Source of the DNA: Cyclina sinensis
Taxonomy: Eukaryota > Mollusca > Bivalvia > Venerida > Veneridae
DNA length: 64,000 nt
Assembly: GCA_012932295.1 (NCBI GenBank)
Contig: JAAONU010000006.1
Coordinates: forward strand, 31,770,882-31,834,881
Direction of reading: 5' to 3'
The notes under the pieces are model-generated. The model ran no database searches. It was not told where the DNA came from and saw only the letters and a program-made list of their open reading frames with translations. The position numbers and the translations under genes were made by a program. Within the stretch, counting starts at the first letter, position 1; every line of letters begins with the position of its first letter. Positions 1-11,610 of this stretch are shown piece by piece.

Positions 1-1146
1 CAAATACACGTGTTTTGTACATAGTTTCTGTTATACTTAACTTATTTTCTTTCCGAAGAACAACAAATTATCAATTGATACTTTACACTTGCCTGGTGAC
101 TATTTTCCTTATGAAGTATCTAAACTCTAAGACGATATTTTGTTGTCAGTTTGAAGAGTTTTTATTCAAAAAAATAAAACAGCAACACTGTAATTAATGG
201 CGATACATAACGTCAGGACCCTGAACATTTAAAAATTGTAATTCATGGAAATGCCTATCATGCATTAAAACTGTTCCTGTTTTAGATTATATAATAATAC
301 TTTTTTTGCTCTGTTTCTTGAAAGTTAAGAAAATAGATTGATATTACAAACATCTGAACCAAAGAATCTGCCAAAAACGTAACTTATTTTTCTATTTGTG
401 AGAAAGATTATTCTGTGTTAACAAATGTGAAAGACACAGTCCGTTCTTGTATTTCCTTTTATTTTGCAATCATTTGTAATTATTCTGTGACAATTGTTAC
501 CTTAATGTATTTATAACCTATCAACAAGCAATATGTCATAATATTGCCTTAATTTTAATGCATACAAAGCAAATGCAAGTACCAGAATATTGTATGACTT
601 GTATGAAGGACAGCGCTTAGAACTTGCATATCTTAGAACATTTTACATATTCATTTTGGACATGACGAGACACTTAACGTGTTTTTACATCTACACTGAA
701 AACCCTTTTTTCAACTATTATTGCTATGACTTAACATTTGTTCACGTCACGCCAATAAAATTAATAGGAGAAAAAATCTATGATTAATTATCTTAGCCAG
801 GGGAATCACCGATACAGAAATCAAATCAAGGATGCATTTGAAGGTAATAAATAGCTTATGTCACCATGCTAAAAGGATTTAAACACCGAGAAATTAGCTA
901 TTGATCAAAACAAGAGGATAAACTATAACGCGAAGCGTACTCTTTCTTGTTGTACATTTTTGTTTTGTGGGGCTCAATCCTGATGTAGTTTGTAGTGAAT
1001 CAGAACACTATGTTGATTTTCTTGTAACGTAGATGCATAGTTTACTAGCACAGACGTAGCTAATCAAACAAATCTAAAAACAATGTGTGTTTGATTCATA
1101 TGAATATATCAGGACTAATTAAGACTAGAGCAAATGTTAATCGTAC
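1..1146 (-). other. GABBR1 intron, partial (runs off left edge)
   Basis: This is AT-rich sequence downstream (in gene direction) of the donor at 1146. I found no exon-like match to the following GABBR1 segment (YVWF.IGWY), no repeat family and no RNA gene. Short open frames occur only as expected by chance. Confidence 0.85.
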
Positions 1147-1212
1147 CTGGCAAAAAACCCTTCTAGCCATATCTTCATAAAACACACCAACGATGATTCT
1201 TGCGTCTTGTCT
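1147..1212 (-). CDS. GABBR1: GABA-B receptor subunit 1, internal exon (flytrap domain, Tyr ligand-contact segment)
   Basis: Read on the minus strand, this 66-bp exon gives 22 codons, RQDARIIVGVFYEDMARR followed by VFCQ. This matches the GABBR1 segment RQDARIIVGLFYE of vertebrates almost residue for residue. It does not match GABBR2, which has a different sequence here. The acceptor is a T-rich tract ending CTTCAG at 1218-1213, and the donor is CAG|GTACGA at 1146, both between codons. The Tyr of VFYE aligns with the tyrosine that contacts GABA in the human GB1 extracellular structure (Tyr250 in GB1b numbering). It joins the exon at 3557-3658 with no frame change. The next exon downstream (the YKE.L.G..YVWF segment) is not found in 1-1146 and must lie outside the window. 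Identification rests on remembered family sequence, not a search. Confidence 0.95.
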
Positions 1213-1423
1213 CTGAAGAAAAAATTTATTCAGAAATTCATAACATACAAGATTACTCATAAGATATGTCGCTTCAGTATAAAGTTTATACACGTGACAA
1301 ATTATAGCAGCCGGGCAGTCTGCTTGTTAAAAGGTTTTTATTTTTCATATTTTTAAACCAGGCAGCGGTTACTTCTCTTTCAGTAATCAACAATTTCACA
1401 TGGTGATGATCTAATATACCTTT

Positions 1424-2260
1424 TATATGCCCGAAGGGGGCATATAATGTTATGGTTCAGGGCGTCCGTCCGTCCGTCCGTTAGCAATTTGGTTTCTTGA
1501 GGATAACTTGAGAACTTTTTGGATTACAGTAATTTACCTTCATGTGATTATTGAGTGAATGACGCCTATTGATTTTAGAGTCAGTAGCTCAAAGGTCAAG
1601 GTCACATACACCTTAACATTGAAAACCATTTCAGCCATGTAACTTGGCAATCTTTTGTTGCACACAGTGAGTGGGTGACCCCTATAAATTTTGGGGTCAG
1701 TATGTAAAAGGTCAAGGTCACAGTGACCTAAATTGATAGAATCATTTAAACTCTGTAACTCGACAACCGCTTGTCATATAGATTTCAAAATTTATATAAT
1801 GGCTGCACACATTAAGTGAATGACCCCTATTTATTTTGCGGTCAGTAGGTAATACAGACCTTAACATAAAAAAAAACCATTTTCGTCATGTAACTTGACA
1901 ATCATTTGTTGTAGAGACTTCAAACTTGTCGTCATGATTGCACACATTGAGTGGATGACCCCTATACATTTTGGGGTCAGTGTGTCAAAGGTCATGGTGA
2001 CCTAAACGTCTAGAATCATTTACACTCTGTTTCTTGACAACGATTTGTCTTAGAGACTTCAAAATTCATATAATGGTTGCACACATCGAGTGAATGACTC
2101 CTATCGATTTTGGAGTCAGTAGGTCAAAGGTAAAAAATTTAAAAATTTAAAGTAAATTATCAATTTTAAAGCCTAAGGTTTCCTCTCTTATATCCCAAAT
2201 GCATCATACTTAGAAAAAACACCCTTCGGGAATATAATGCTCCGCCCAGCGGTGCTCTTG
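1424..2260. mobile_element. Tandem-repeat-containing non-autonomous element (pearl/CvA-like) with 15-bp inverted ends
   Basis: The left end reads TATATGCCCGAAGGG (1424-1438). Its near-perfect reverse complement, CCCTTCGGGAATATA (one mismatch), lies at 2222-2236. A (CCGT)n run follows the left end at 1463-1481. The core has about five degenerate units of 116-145 bp, each marked by GTGAATGACCCCTAT, GGGGTCAGTA and AAAGGTCAAGGTCA (phase points ~1561, 1677, 1822, 1957, 2096). Bivalve pearl and CvA elements have this design: a ~160-bp tandem core, an ACGG-type microsatellite and short inverted ends. The family name is inference. No protein is encoded. Confidence 0.75.
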
Positions 2261-3051
2261 TGTCAAATGTTTTGACGATTCTAGACATATTAAATCTATA
2301 TACTGCTTATATATACAATTCAATAAATGGATAAAATAGAACTCCTTAAAGAAAAATACAAATTTTAGCTACAAGGTACTAAAGTAGAAATTTGCTTTTT
2401 TGAATTATTAAATTTACGCTGGCTGATATTTTGCAATTTTCATGAATTTGCGTAAATCGCGAACATTTCCACGTTGCAGACTGCACCACTTATCAAGTAC
2501 TTATAATAAAGCCAATTTGCTTGACTGTCAAAACATTATATGTCTAAAAGAATTCTATAACTTTTTTAAATTTTAGTTATACGTCACCAAAGAAAGTCCC
2601 TTTTGACCTTTTTTGATGATCTTTTTGTTAATCTTAAATAAGCTATATATGTTTATTAATGGTCATTTCAGATACTCATAATACTGATTAATATATATGA
2701 GCCGTGTCGTGTGATTACCATAAATGTGGTCAAATTTTACAATTACAGTTTTTTTTCCTGTTCAGATAACAGACTATTTTGAAATCGCTTTTTTATACTT
2801 TCACTCTGCTACCAGAAGGTACACTTAAAGTGGAAATAGCAACAGATAGCATTTTATTAACAAGTTTTATATCATGGACTATTTGGACACCATACCACAT
2901 GGCATGTAACGTGCAATATAGTTGCTTGGGTAGTGTATGATCCGTAAGTTTCAGTTACTTTCGAAGACACGCATTTTCAAAAGACAACTCTTTAAGGTGA
3001 TTCAGAGAAGGCAGTAAATATCATGTGCTTACAAACATAATTTATAATTTA

Positions 3052-3125
3052 TGACGTCAACTTTGACGTCGTTTTCTCGATGACGTCAATTTGACCAGAT
3101 TGTTGATTTTGTGACGTCACGTCAC
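3052..3125. promoter_or_regulatory. Cluster of cAMP-response-element sites in GABBR1 intron
   Basis: Three perfect palindromic CREs (TGACGTCA) start at 3052, 3081 and 3112, with a one-mismatch site TGACGTCG at 3064 and an overlapping CGTCAC half-site at 3120-3125. Four full sites in 68 bp of AT-rich DNA is far above chance for an 8-mer that contains CpG. CREB/ATF proteins bind this palindrome. Whether this is an intronic enhancer or an internal promoter cannot be told from sequence. Confidence 0.6.
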
Positions 3126-3556
3126 ATACGTATGTCCTTGCGTAATCAATGATAAAGTACGATAAGCCTTCTAAATCTCCATTTTTTCGGTAACAATTCG
3201 TTAACTTTCTTTCTTCTAAAAAATGTGACATAAAAGAAAAAAATCATTATATGGTTTCAAAATATTTCCCATTAATACATATGTTATATGCAATAAAGAG
3301 GAACATCAGACAGTAGACAGGCGGTTCAAAAGAAATTGTAATCAATATATCACACTAATTAACACCTTGCATATATAAAGTCTAGCAGCTTTATCTACCA
3401 CGATGCTAGCAGAAAAAAGACAAACAATCCAAAAATATATCTACAACAAGCCTCGTGCGGTCTCGGCTTTGATGTCGCAGAATCTGATATCATACAGTAT
3501 ATTTAAGAAACTGAAGTGATGCTCTTTAGTTGCGAAAAAAAACGTAAAACAACTAC

Positions 3557-3658
3557 CTTGAGGTTTCTTACTGCATTTGTCGGATCTGTGAGGAAGTTTT
3601 GTCTGACAGCCACTTCTATACCTGCAGCCTTTACACGTTCTTCTAAATCCTCCACCGT
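3557..3658 (-). CDS. GABBR1: GABA-B receptor subunit 1, internal exon (flytrap domain)
   Basis: This minus-strand exon of 102 bp encodes 34 residues beginning [18 protein letters not shown] and ending NAVRNLK. The GABBR1 family has TLDDLEERVKEAGIEI here, ending VKNLK, directly before RQDARII, so this exon and the one at 1147-1212 are adjacent in the protein. The acceptor is TTTCAG (3664-3659) and the donor AAG|GTAGTT (3556), both phase 0. The exon lies just outside the start of the repeated intron block at ~3893, and I see no copy of it inside the block copies. That argues against tandem exon duplication. No stop codon or frameshift is present. Confidence 0.95.
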
Positions 3659-5740
3659 CTGAAATAGATAATTTTTAATGAAAACGGTTTCAAGAAAAAT
3701 AATCAATCCTTTAAACGAACTGCTCAGGAAGACTCAGGCCTTCGGAAATTATTATAGAAAAAAATGTATCACTTCAATATGAACTCTTTTTATGAACTGA
3801 CATTAATATGATGAACGAAAAATTCCATTTTTTTTATATTATCCATATGAGGGATTATTCAGATGTATCTAATGCTTTATTTGGCAAAAACAACAGTATG
3901 TTATATTAAGGATTTGATTTAGATGTACAACAAAGCTTGCACGTAAAAACAGCATAGAGACTTACCTTACTAGCTTTTTTGTACGTTCCAAATATTTTTT
4001 GATCAAGTTATAGTTATTAGAATGTGCATTGTTTTTTTCTTTTTCTATAAAGTACAGTCTCAGTATTTGGCGATATTTTTCTTGTGAGGATCATTTCCAA
4101 GCCAGTACTTTTACTTGAGACTCCAGACTATTGAAATGTTGCCTTGGGAAATAAATAACATTGTATCATTTCCACATGAACGGTGTATGAATGAACCGAG
4201 GAATTCTTGTACATAAATAGATTGCCTCACTTCCTTTTATGTAGTTTTCACTACGAAATTTGTTAGACTCCTTGTAAGAACGATATAAATTTCCCCTGCA
4301 GTAAGACGGAATTATTTTTATTATACGCATCCTGCCGTTAAATCAAAGAAATAATATCGGCCATAAGTTAACATAACGTTGACATTTTTGTGCAAGGGAA
4401 GCCTACTGAATACTTTGTTAACAATTTCATTATGTTATCCTTTGTTATATGTAAACAGTTAATTTTCTTCAAAGCAAATAATATATATAATCAGTTTTAC
4501 ATATAAGAAGGGTAAATACTAAAACCAGTCTGTGTTATCTTAAAATAATCTTAAAAAAGTACAATGTGGGTATCATATTTTTCAGTTGCTTCTGGTTAAA
4601 ATATTATGAAACCAGCATGTCAGACTAAATGTCTGCATAAGTGACAGACAAAAGTAAACGAGACAGTTGTAGTTTGAGCGGGCAAGGACATTACTGTAAA
4701 AGGCCATTATGACCTAACAAATTCTTGAATAATCCAATTGATCAATAAAGTTTCACTCAAAACGGAAACTACAGTCATTTAAAGATGTGCTGTACTGTCT
4801 GGCTATCGATCATGTTTGGACAACTTCTCATTCAGGTCAATCCTAAGATACGTACCTACTTTCAAAAGGTTGCATACACTATACGGGCTGTCAACAGATT
4901 CTTTTTACAGTGTGTCTCTTTTTCATCCATTCATTTTAACAATGGATGAATTATTATACGTGACGCATTAATTTTAATTTTGGAATGGTTTGTTATTATA
5001 AACAAACCATCATATAGTATTTACATAAAAGAACAGGTCAATTAGAAGGTTCTAATTTTATTTCAAACTTCCTTCACAGTACTGTATACAGCTAAACAGT
5101 TCGGTTACAAAGCAATTATTGTGCCTGAAATAAATTCTTCACGTCTGTAGACAAGCCGCCTCGTTGTGTATCAATATAACTTGAAATATATTGCTTTCGT
5201 TTGACCAACCTTGCCATCAACCAGGATATGGTAAGAATGGAGCACAACGGAGCTCTGTCACCAGCGGTTGGCTTCACTGAACAACAATAATACTGGGTTC
5301 AATGTGAGAAACAAGTATTTTCATTCACTTTACGAAAAAGAGTATTTTTCTGAGAAATAGTGCCTCCTCAGGTGAAACATTAAGTCTTCAAACTATTTGT
5401 TGCACAACTAGAAAAGGGCATGCTTTGAAAAACAATTGGAATTTCTTAACTCAAATCACTGCGGAAAAAAAATATATGAAATGAAATGAGATTAGACTTG
5501 TCATTTACTGAAGAGAACAGTTTTCTTCTGTACAGTCTAAACCCGTTCTGGAACAAAAGGAGCAAATAAATGTCAAAAAGACCTTACAAACTTAAGCTGA
5601 TACTTAGCACTCTCGGTATAAAGTTCATTACGTCTTGAAAATGATTTTTATAATTAGTTTCAATCCCCTTATTTGAATTGTTCAAACACCATAAGAACAT
5701 ACACACAAATATATTTAATTATACTGAATAAAAGAAGTGA

Positions 5741-5759
5741 TCCAGAATTGACGGTACTG
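5741..5759 (+). repeat. mariner left terminal inverted repeat
   Basis: 19 bp, matching the reverse complement of 7464-7482 except at one position (G here, A there). Confidence 0.88.
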
Positions 5760-6099
5760 ATTATCTCAATTGAATATTTATTTGTTTTTTGCTTTGAAAT
5801 TGTGCATGTCACAGGCGATATGTGTAATGAATATGATTAAGAAAATTCACCGCCGTCTTTTATTTGCGACTGTATCAAATTGGTGTCCACAGAAACCAAT
5901 GTACGCTAAGGCAAGGTACGTTAAGTTAGATAAGCAATATTTAATACAGCTTTACTAATGGTTCTGTCGCACCAATTTTGCCGCAACGCTGTGTGCGTTA
6001 ATGCTGACGTCATATCATTCAGCGAGAGTAATTCAAGCGTCATTTTTTGTTTAAATTTATTCACAGCGGTTAAACTTATCCAAACAGTGAAAGTTAAGC

Positions 6100-7331
6100 A
6101 TGACGTCAACTGAAACCATTGAAACGCGCACAGTCATTAAGTTTTGTGTTCAACGTAGATATTCTCCTACCAAAACTTACAGGATTCTTTATGAGGCACC
6201 GATGAAACACTCTAGAAATTGCACTTTTGTTTGGTGTCGTCTGTTCAAAGAAGTTAGAGAATAGCTAGAAAATGAAAAAAGAAGGGACCGAAGAAGTTTG
6301 GACACGACGTCGAATAACGCTGTTAAAGACGTAATTCAGATCGGCGTGTTACCATAAGGGACATTTGTGGCCTGAATGTCTTTTGTTTTGGTACCTTTCA
6401 TCGGATACTTATAGATAGTTTGAATATCAGAAATATCAGCTGTAGGTGGATACCCCGTTTGTTGACTTCGGACAATAAGGAACAGAGTTTGAGCATCGCA
6501 AAAGTATCTGGCTCAGTACCAACGCATGGGAACAGATTTTCTAGATACAATCAATACAACGGATGAGAAGTGGATGTTCCTGTTTGACCATTAAACGAAG
6601 GAGCAATCATGCCAGTGGAAGACACCTGTCTCTCCTCAACCGAAGAAAGCTAGGGTAGTGATGTCCTCTGGTAAACATATGTACATCTTCTACGCTGACC
6701 GTAGAGGCATGATCTTGCAGCATGCTGTCCCGATTGGCCAATCAGTCAACGCAAAGTACTACTCGAAGGTAAATATATTAATTTCAGTTTTAAATAATGT
6801 TAGTACAATTAATTTCTTTATAAATGCTTATTAAACACCGATAACATACAATTAAGTACTTATTCTGCTAATAAAAAGTTATGTATGGAAAAGTGCTCGG
6901 TGGCTTTCCGTACACGTTTTTTATGAAATGCATTGTTTACAGGTGTTATGCAGAGATCTGGCCCGGACGATGCACATGAACAGGCAGGGTGCTGAAATTG
7001 AAGATCTTCCTCTACACCAGGATAACACCCCGCCTCACATGGCAAACATAACATCGCTCAAGCTTGGTCAGTTGAGTTATTAGACACTATCGACCAACCG
7101 CCGTATTCATCACACCTTTCGCAAAGTGAGTGCAGTAGTTAAATTGGCATTAGAAGGCTACAGATTTGATGACTTTGGTGAACTGACTCTCGCAATAATG
7201 CGTGTTGTAGCTCATTTGATGAGGAATGGTACAGAAACATGTTTGAACAATGGATTGTAAGGCACAGGAAATGTGTGACAAGTCGAAAGGTAACGTCGCA
7301 TTATGACGTTTTGACGTTATACCTCGTATGA
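6100..7331 (+). pseudogene. mariner transposase pseudogene
   Basis: The probable start is ATG at 6100 (MTSTETIETRTVIKFCVQRR), resembling the helix-turn-helix N-terminus of mariner transposases. Later pieces are RWIPRLLTSDNKEQSL (~6450), FLDTINTTDEKWMFLFDH (~6540), SPQPKKARVVMSSGKHMYIF (~6630), LHQDNTPPHMA (~7011), QPPYSSHLS (~7095) and WYRNMFEQWIVRHRKC (7227). The first catalytic Asp is at 6562 (TDEKW) and the second at 7021 (HQDN). The third Asp region after PPYS is deleted. There are in-frame stops at ~6262, ~6592 and ~7080, and frame changes before 6348, between ~6500 and 6560, and near 7090. It cannot make an active enzyme. After removal of 6769-6942 the two Asp residues lie about 95 residues apart, the family's usual spacing. 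Confidence 0.92.
6769..6942 (+). other. Probable spliceosomal intron within the mariner transposase pseudogene
   Basis: Transposase homology stops at ...KYYSK (last base 6768) and resumes exactly at VLCRDLAR (6943) in the same frame. The 174 bp between starts GTAAAT and ends TTGTTTACAG, is AT-rich and contains in-frame stops. That is a phase-0 GT-AG intron. An inserted sequence that happens to have these ends is the alternative. Confidence 0.7.
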
Positions 7332-7463
7332 CTGTTGTTAGGTCGTTTAATGTTCGCATATATTTTGATAACATGATTAATTCTAAAGAAATCTGCTGGG
7401 TAGAGTCAGATTAAATGTTACTTCAGTTTCGTTAAGCATGATTTTTTTTCAAAGTCAAAAATA

Positions 7464-7482
7464 CAGTACCGTTAATTCTGGA
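7464..7482 (-). repeat. mariner right terminal inverted repeat
   Basis: 19 bp, the partner of 5741-5759. It is followed directly by TA, the target dinucleotide of Tc1/mariner elements. Confidence 0.88.
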
Positions 7483-8110
7483 TAATCCCTCGTTGATGTA
7501 GGAAAATAACATTATTCAGCTGTCGTATATACTCGTGCCGTTAAGTGTTAAAAACAGCATACAATTATGTCAGAAAAAGTATACTGCAAAAATATACTTA
7601 TTTCGTAAAGGACGAGCATATATATAATTCAGCTTTCATTTAGAAAATAATGTTGGAGTTTGTTTTGAAAATTACAACCTCTGCTTTACTGGATGAATTC
7701 ATTCCACTTTCATTATCCAATCCCAATCCTTACTACACGTTTAGAACCATACTTAAAATTGCCTTTAGTCGTCATTAAAAAGACAAATCTACTTTTTATC
7801 TTAAAAAGGAATCTGATTGCGAAGCTTACAAACAAATCCCAAAATCGGACTGAAGAATATTTTCCCCGATCCACTGCAATGACATGGCCTTATGATGATC
7901 ATATGAGAGCGTCTGCTATTTGTAACATCTTTTCAGGGAGGTTGTGTTTTATCTTCGGAACTTCATTGTATAAATCCGTTTTAAATCAACGCTACTTAAA
8001 GTATTGAACAGCATTACTTAATTCAAGTTTTACGATGACTGAGTGGCTTGTCATGACAAAGAGAAAGATGTCTTCTTTGAAAATAACAAAATAAACTGAC
8101 TGGATGTTGA

Positions 8111-10140
8111 AACAAGAGGACCAAGTTGTCCTTGGTCTCCCATATGACAATTTGCCCGCGGTGTTAGGGCGTAAAACCACAGATCGGGCTTTTGTGTGCA
8201 CAAAAAGCGCGTCACGTTCATCTACACTTATTGCTGGACAGACACACCACCGCCAAATTGATGGTCCTTGAAATGTGGATGAAGTTTGTTACACAGATTT
8301 TCTACAACAGACCGACAGATGACCAACCGACCGACCGTAAAATGACTCCAATAATGCAATGTTTTTAAAGATCGCAAAAACAATCACAATTTATATTAAT
8401 TGACACGCAATTAGTATTCGTGCCCTATTATTTTCAATGTTAACGTGCCTTTTCTAAAAAGAAGATTTTCGAAATATCTTTTATAGGCATATGAGGGGGA
8501 AAACCCCGTCTCTGGTGGCCATGATTTTTTATGGATAAAAATAATATATTTTATAGGTTTTTTTTCTGCCAAAAAACATTTGTGCCAAACTAGTTTCAAA
8601 ATTAACGTAGTTTCTAAGAATAAGATTTTTATGCTCCCGAAGGGAGAGTATATAGTCACTGCTTTGTCCGCCCTTCCGTCCGTCTGTCACACTCTTGTGA
8701 ATAACTTGGAAAGTCTTGAAGGAATTTGATTAACACAGTCATAGATACTAGTGAGCGAAAGTGCACTGTTCAGTATTCTACCTTGCATATTTTTTTAATT
8801 ATCTCCCTTAATGATACTGAAAATGTCACACTTTTGTCCGGAGAATAACTTGAAAAGTATTGAATGAAACTTTACATATTGATAGAGATCAGTGAGAGGT
8901 AGTGCAGTGTCTAAGAACCATAATTCTGCCTTGCATATTTTTTAATTATCTTCTTTAAGTTAATAATGCTTGTCCGGAATTTAACTGTCCAAGATATCTC
9001 ATTGAAACTTCACACAGTTATAGAGACTAGTCAGTGAAAGAAGATTCTTAAAGAACTATAACTCTAGTTGACTCAGTTTTTGAATTATCTGCCTTTATAA
9101 TACTTAATAATGCTTGTCCGGATATTAATTTGAAAAGTATTGAAGAAAATGGATTAAAACTTCACCCAGTTATAAAAACTAATAAAAGGAAGTTCACTGT
9201 TTAAGAACCATCACTTTACATCAGTTAGTTTTTTAATTATCTCCCTTTTTAAAACTTAATATAGCAACCCCGATCGATAGATAAATCAATGGCTTATTAG
9301 CTGTAATTCTGGAGAGCATCACTAATTATATGAAGTCTACTTTTTACACCTGCGAGCCAAGCACTTGACACCTCTGTTATGATTATAAAAAATTCTTGCA
9401 AACATTCACAGATTAAACAAGTAGCAGGTAAATTTTGCAAAAAATCAACTGTCCTTACAAAAGTGGTTTTTAATACTATAAATCACCAACTATGTTTCAT
9501 CATGCTTATCCTTACTATAACTTAAAAATTATTTAATTTCACATGTCATTGAAATACCATTGATAGTACATTTTTTACTTTTTCTGCCATTCGGAACAAA
9601 AATTATACTTCGGGGATCATTATTTGGTTTACCAATTTCTTGTTAAAATTTGCCGATGCTTTTCACGGATCGCAATAAATGTCACAATTTGCACAGAGAA
9701 TCACCCGTACAGCATTTTGTTTTGCTATATAATTTTCAAATTTGACCTGCAGTTTCTCATAAAGTGTCATATTTAGACATATATGGAAAATAAGCCCCGC
9801 CTAAGGTGGCCATGTTCTTTTCACAGATCGTAATCAAGTTTACGTTTTTACTGAGTGTCACCAAAGGAATAATTGTGTAAAATTAATGTCAAATCCTGCA
9901 GAGCAGAAGACTTGAATTGTTTTCTTCATTTTGCCATAGCAACCAGAGTTCTGTATGGAAAGAAATACATTTCAAAATGTTTATAGAAGGTCATTAAAAC
10001 ATTATTGTGCCATTATTTTCAAATTGAACCTGAGTTTCTTTGTAAAAGTTTTTTTTTTTAAATTTACTACATAGACAATTAAGGAAAATAAGCCCTCACC
10101 CCTTTAGGTGATCCTAACAGCTCACTAGAGCTATCGTTCG
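8111..10140 (+). mobile_element. Composite repeat insertion in block copy 1 (~2.0 kb)
   Basis: Copy 2 runs from its counterpart of 8105 (near 20720) almost directly to that of ~10160 (near 20740), so this stretch is an insertion. A 5-bp direct repeat GTTGA flanks it (8106-8110 and 10141-10145). It opens AACAAGAGGACC..., a beginning I associate with bivalve dispersed repeats. It contains repeated segments with GGTGGCCATG and TTCAAATTTGACCTG (near 8420, 8590, 9730 and 10015). A second element at 8631-9275 is nested in it. There is no coding potential. Confidence 0.65.
8631..9275. mobile_element. Nested tandem-repeat element with ~140-bp units
   Basis: It begins with the near-palindrome ATGCTCCCGAAGGGAGAGTA (8631-8650), followed by CCGTCCGTCTGTC. 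It then has about four units of 136-144 bp marked by TTGTCCGG (8835, 8971, 9115) and TTAATTATCTCCCTT. The layout is the same as 1424-2260, but the monomer differs. It interrupts the surrounding composite repeat. The right edge is approximate. Confidence 0.7.
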
Positions 10141-10538
10141 GTTGATCTAAAAATCTATTTTTCCTGGCAATTTTTGTTTTATTTTTACGCGTCTGTTCAA
10201 ATTGATATTTGCTGCAAAATGTCTGCGAGTGCCGTGAGTATAGACATTTATCAGATATCTCTTCAATAGGTGCAGGCTTATTGCCCCAAAGATATTAAAA
10301 TAGAATTTTCATGCTATGAAATTTCATAAAAAGTATATAATTAATATATTGCTAGCAAGAAACATAACGTAGCGTCTATGAAAATCTAAATATCGGTATG
10401 AAGCTGGCACATACATATCTCCAGAAGATGGAATTCTGCAAGAAAATGTAAATAAATAAATCATATATAGGCCAGAGAACCAATCCCAGCACTGTCATTA
10501 GAACTTATATATGGTGATATTTTGAAAGAAGGATAGAA

Positions 10539-11610
10539 CAAGAGCTGTCACTGCAAACTGACATATGCTCTCGAAATGTAGCTTTGAAATGGAACTGTTG
10601 TAAATATATGATAGAATATGCCTGTGGAAAAGAGATCAGTAAAAAATATAGCATGAACTGAATGAAGGTGAATGGTAAAGTTATGTTTTTCTGCTTCAAA
10701 TTCTTATAAGAATGTTGAAGACATAATTATTCAATGAAATAAAAAGCTGTGAGTTTGGCCTTGAACACGAACAATATTGTTTTATTCCCAACCCCTACTG
10801 ATGTTTTATATATAACAAGGCTTGGTGACAAATATTCTAGTTTCAAAAAAATCACCCAAGCAGTTTTGGAGATGTAGCTTGTACAAGATTTAAAACAGAA
10901 GTTGTAGTAAAAAATGACTAACACTGCCAAAAATAATCCGATCAGAAACTCCTGACGATATGCACAGCTAGATTTGGTGACAAACATTCCTGTGTAGTTA
11001 CAATGAAACCTTCAAGTGGTTTTGGAGATGAAGCGTAGACAAGATTTTAGTATAGAAGTTAGAGTAAAAAATGACTAAGTGTCCATAACTATACCAAAAA
11101 TAATCCGATCAGAAACTCCTGACGATATGCACAGCTAGATTTGGTGACAAACATTCCTGTGTAGTTACAAGGAAACCCTCCACTGGTTTTGGAGATGAAG
11201 CGTGGACAAGATTTTAATATAGAAGTTAGAGTAAAAATGACTAAGTGTCCATAACTATGCCAAAAATAATCTGAGCAGAAACTCCTGACGTTATTAAAAC
11301 AAGGCCTGGTGACAAACATCCCGGTGAAGTTTCAATGAAATCCTTAAAGCGGTTTTGGAGATGAAGTGCTGACATGACTTCAATAAAGAAGTTAGAGTTA
11401 AAAAAATGAATGAGTGCCCATAACTCTGCCAAAAATAAACCAAGCGGAATCTCCTGACGATATGCACAACCAGGCTTAGTGACAAATATATCTGTTAAGT
11501 TTCAATGAAATCCCTCAAGCGACTGTGGAGATGAAGCGATGACCTGATTTTACCGGACAGACGGACGGACGGTCAGTGCGATTACTAGAATCAACTGCAC
11601 ATTATAAATT
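10539..11610 (+). mobile_element. Tandem-repeat element with 167-bp units and (ACGG)n, in block copy 1
   Basis: It starts AAGAGCTGTCACTGC, where copies 2 and 3 continue with block sequence. The core has four to five units of 166-168 bp, marked by AATCCGATCAGAAACTCCTG (10934, 11101) and its diverged forms near 11267 and 11435. It ends next to GGACAGACGGACGGACGG (11555-11572). The design matches bivalve pearl/CvA-like elements. Copies 3 and 4 keep about 300 bp here that copy 1 lacks, so the insertion came with, or was followed by, a deletion. Confidence 0.75.

Larger units (their letters stand above)
1213..3556 (-). other. GABBR1 intron, 2,344 bp, complete
   Basis: Bounded by the AAG|GTAGTT donor and the CTTCAG acceptor of the two flanking exons. 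It holds a tandem-repeat element at 1424-2260 and a cluster of CRE sites at 3052-3125. The rest (about 2261-3050 and 3126-3556) is plain AT-rich sequence in which I see nothing else. Confidence 0.93.
5741..7482 (+). mobile_element. mariner-family DNA transposon, degenerate, with terminal inverted repeats
   Basis: The ends are TCCAGAATTGACGGTACTG (5741-5759) and its reverse complement with one mismatch at 7464-7482. The element is 1,742 bp. A TA follows the right end (7483-7484), and the left flank has GA, a decayed TA target duplication. Block copies 2-4 lack the element at the corresponding site (for example ~20010-20030 in copy 2), so it entered copy 1 after the block was duplicated. Inside are the remains of a mariner transposase. 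It is longer than a typical 1.3-kb mariner, partly because of a 174-bp probable intron. Confidence 0.9.

Noticed and set aside
3049..3231. 60-codon minus-strand frame over the CRE cluster
   Set aside because: No family resemblance and no splice signals; chance frame.
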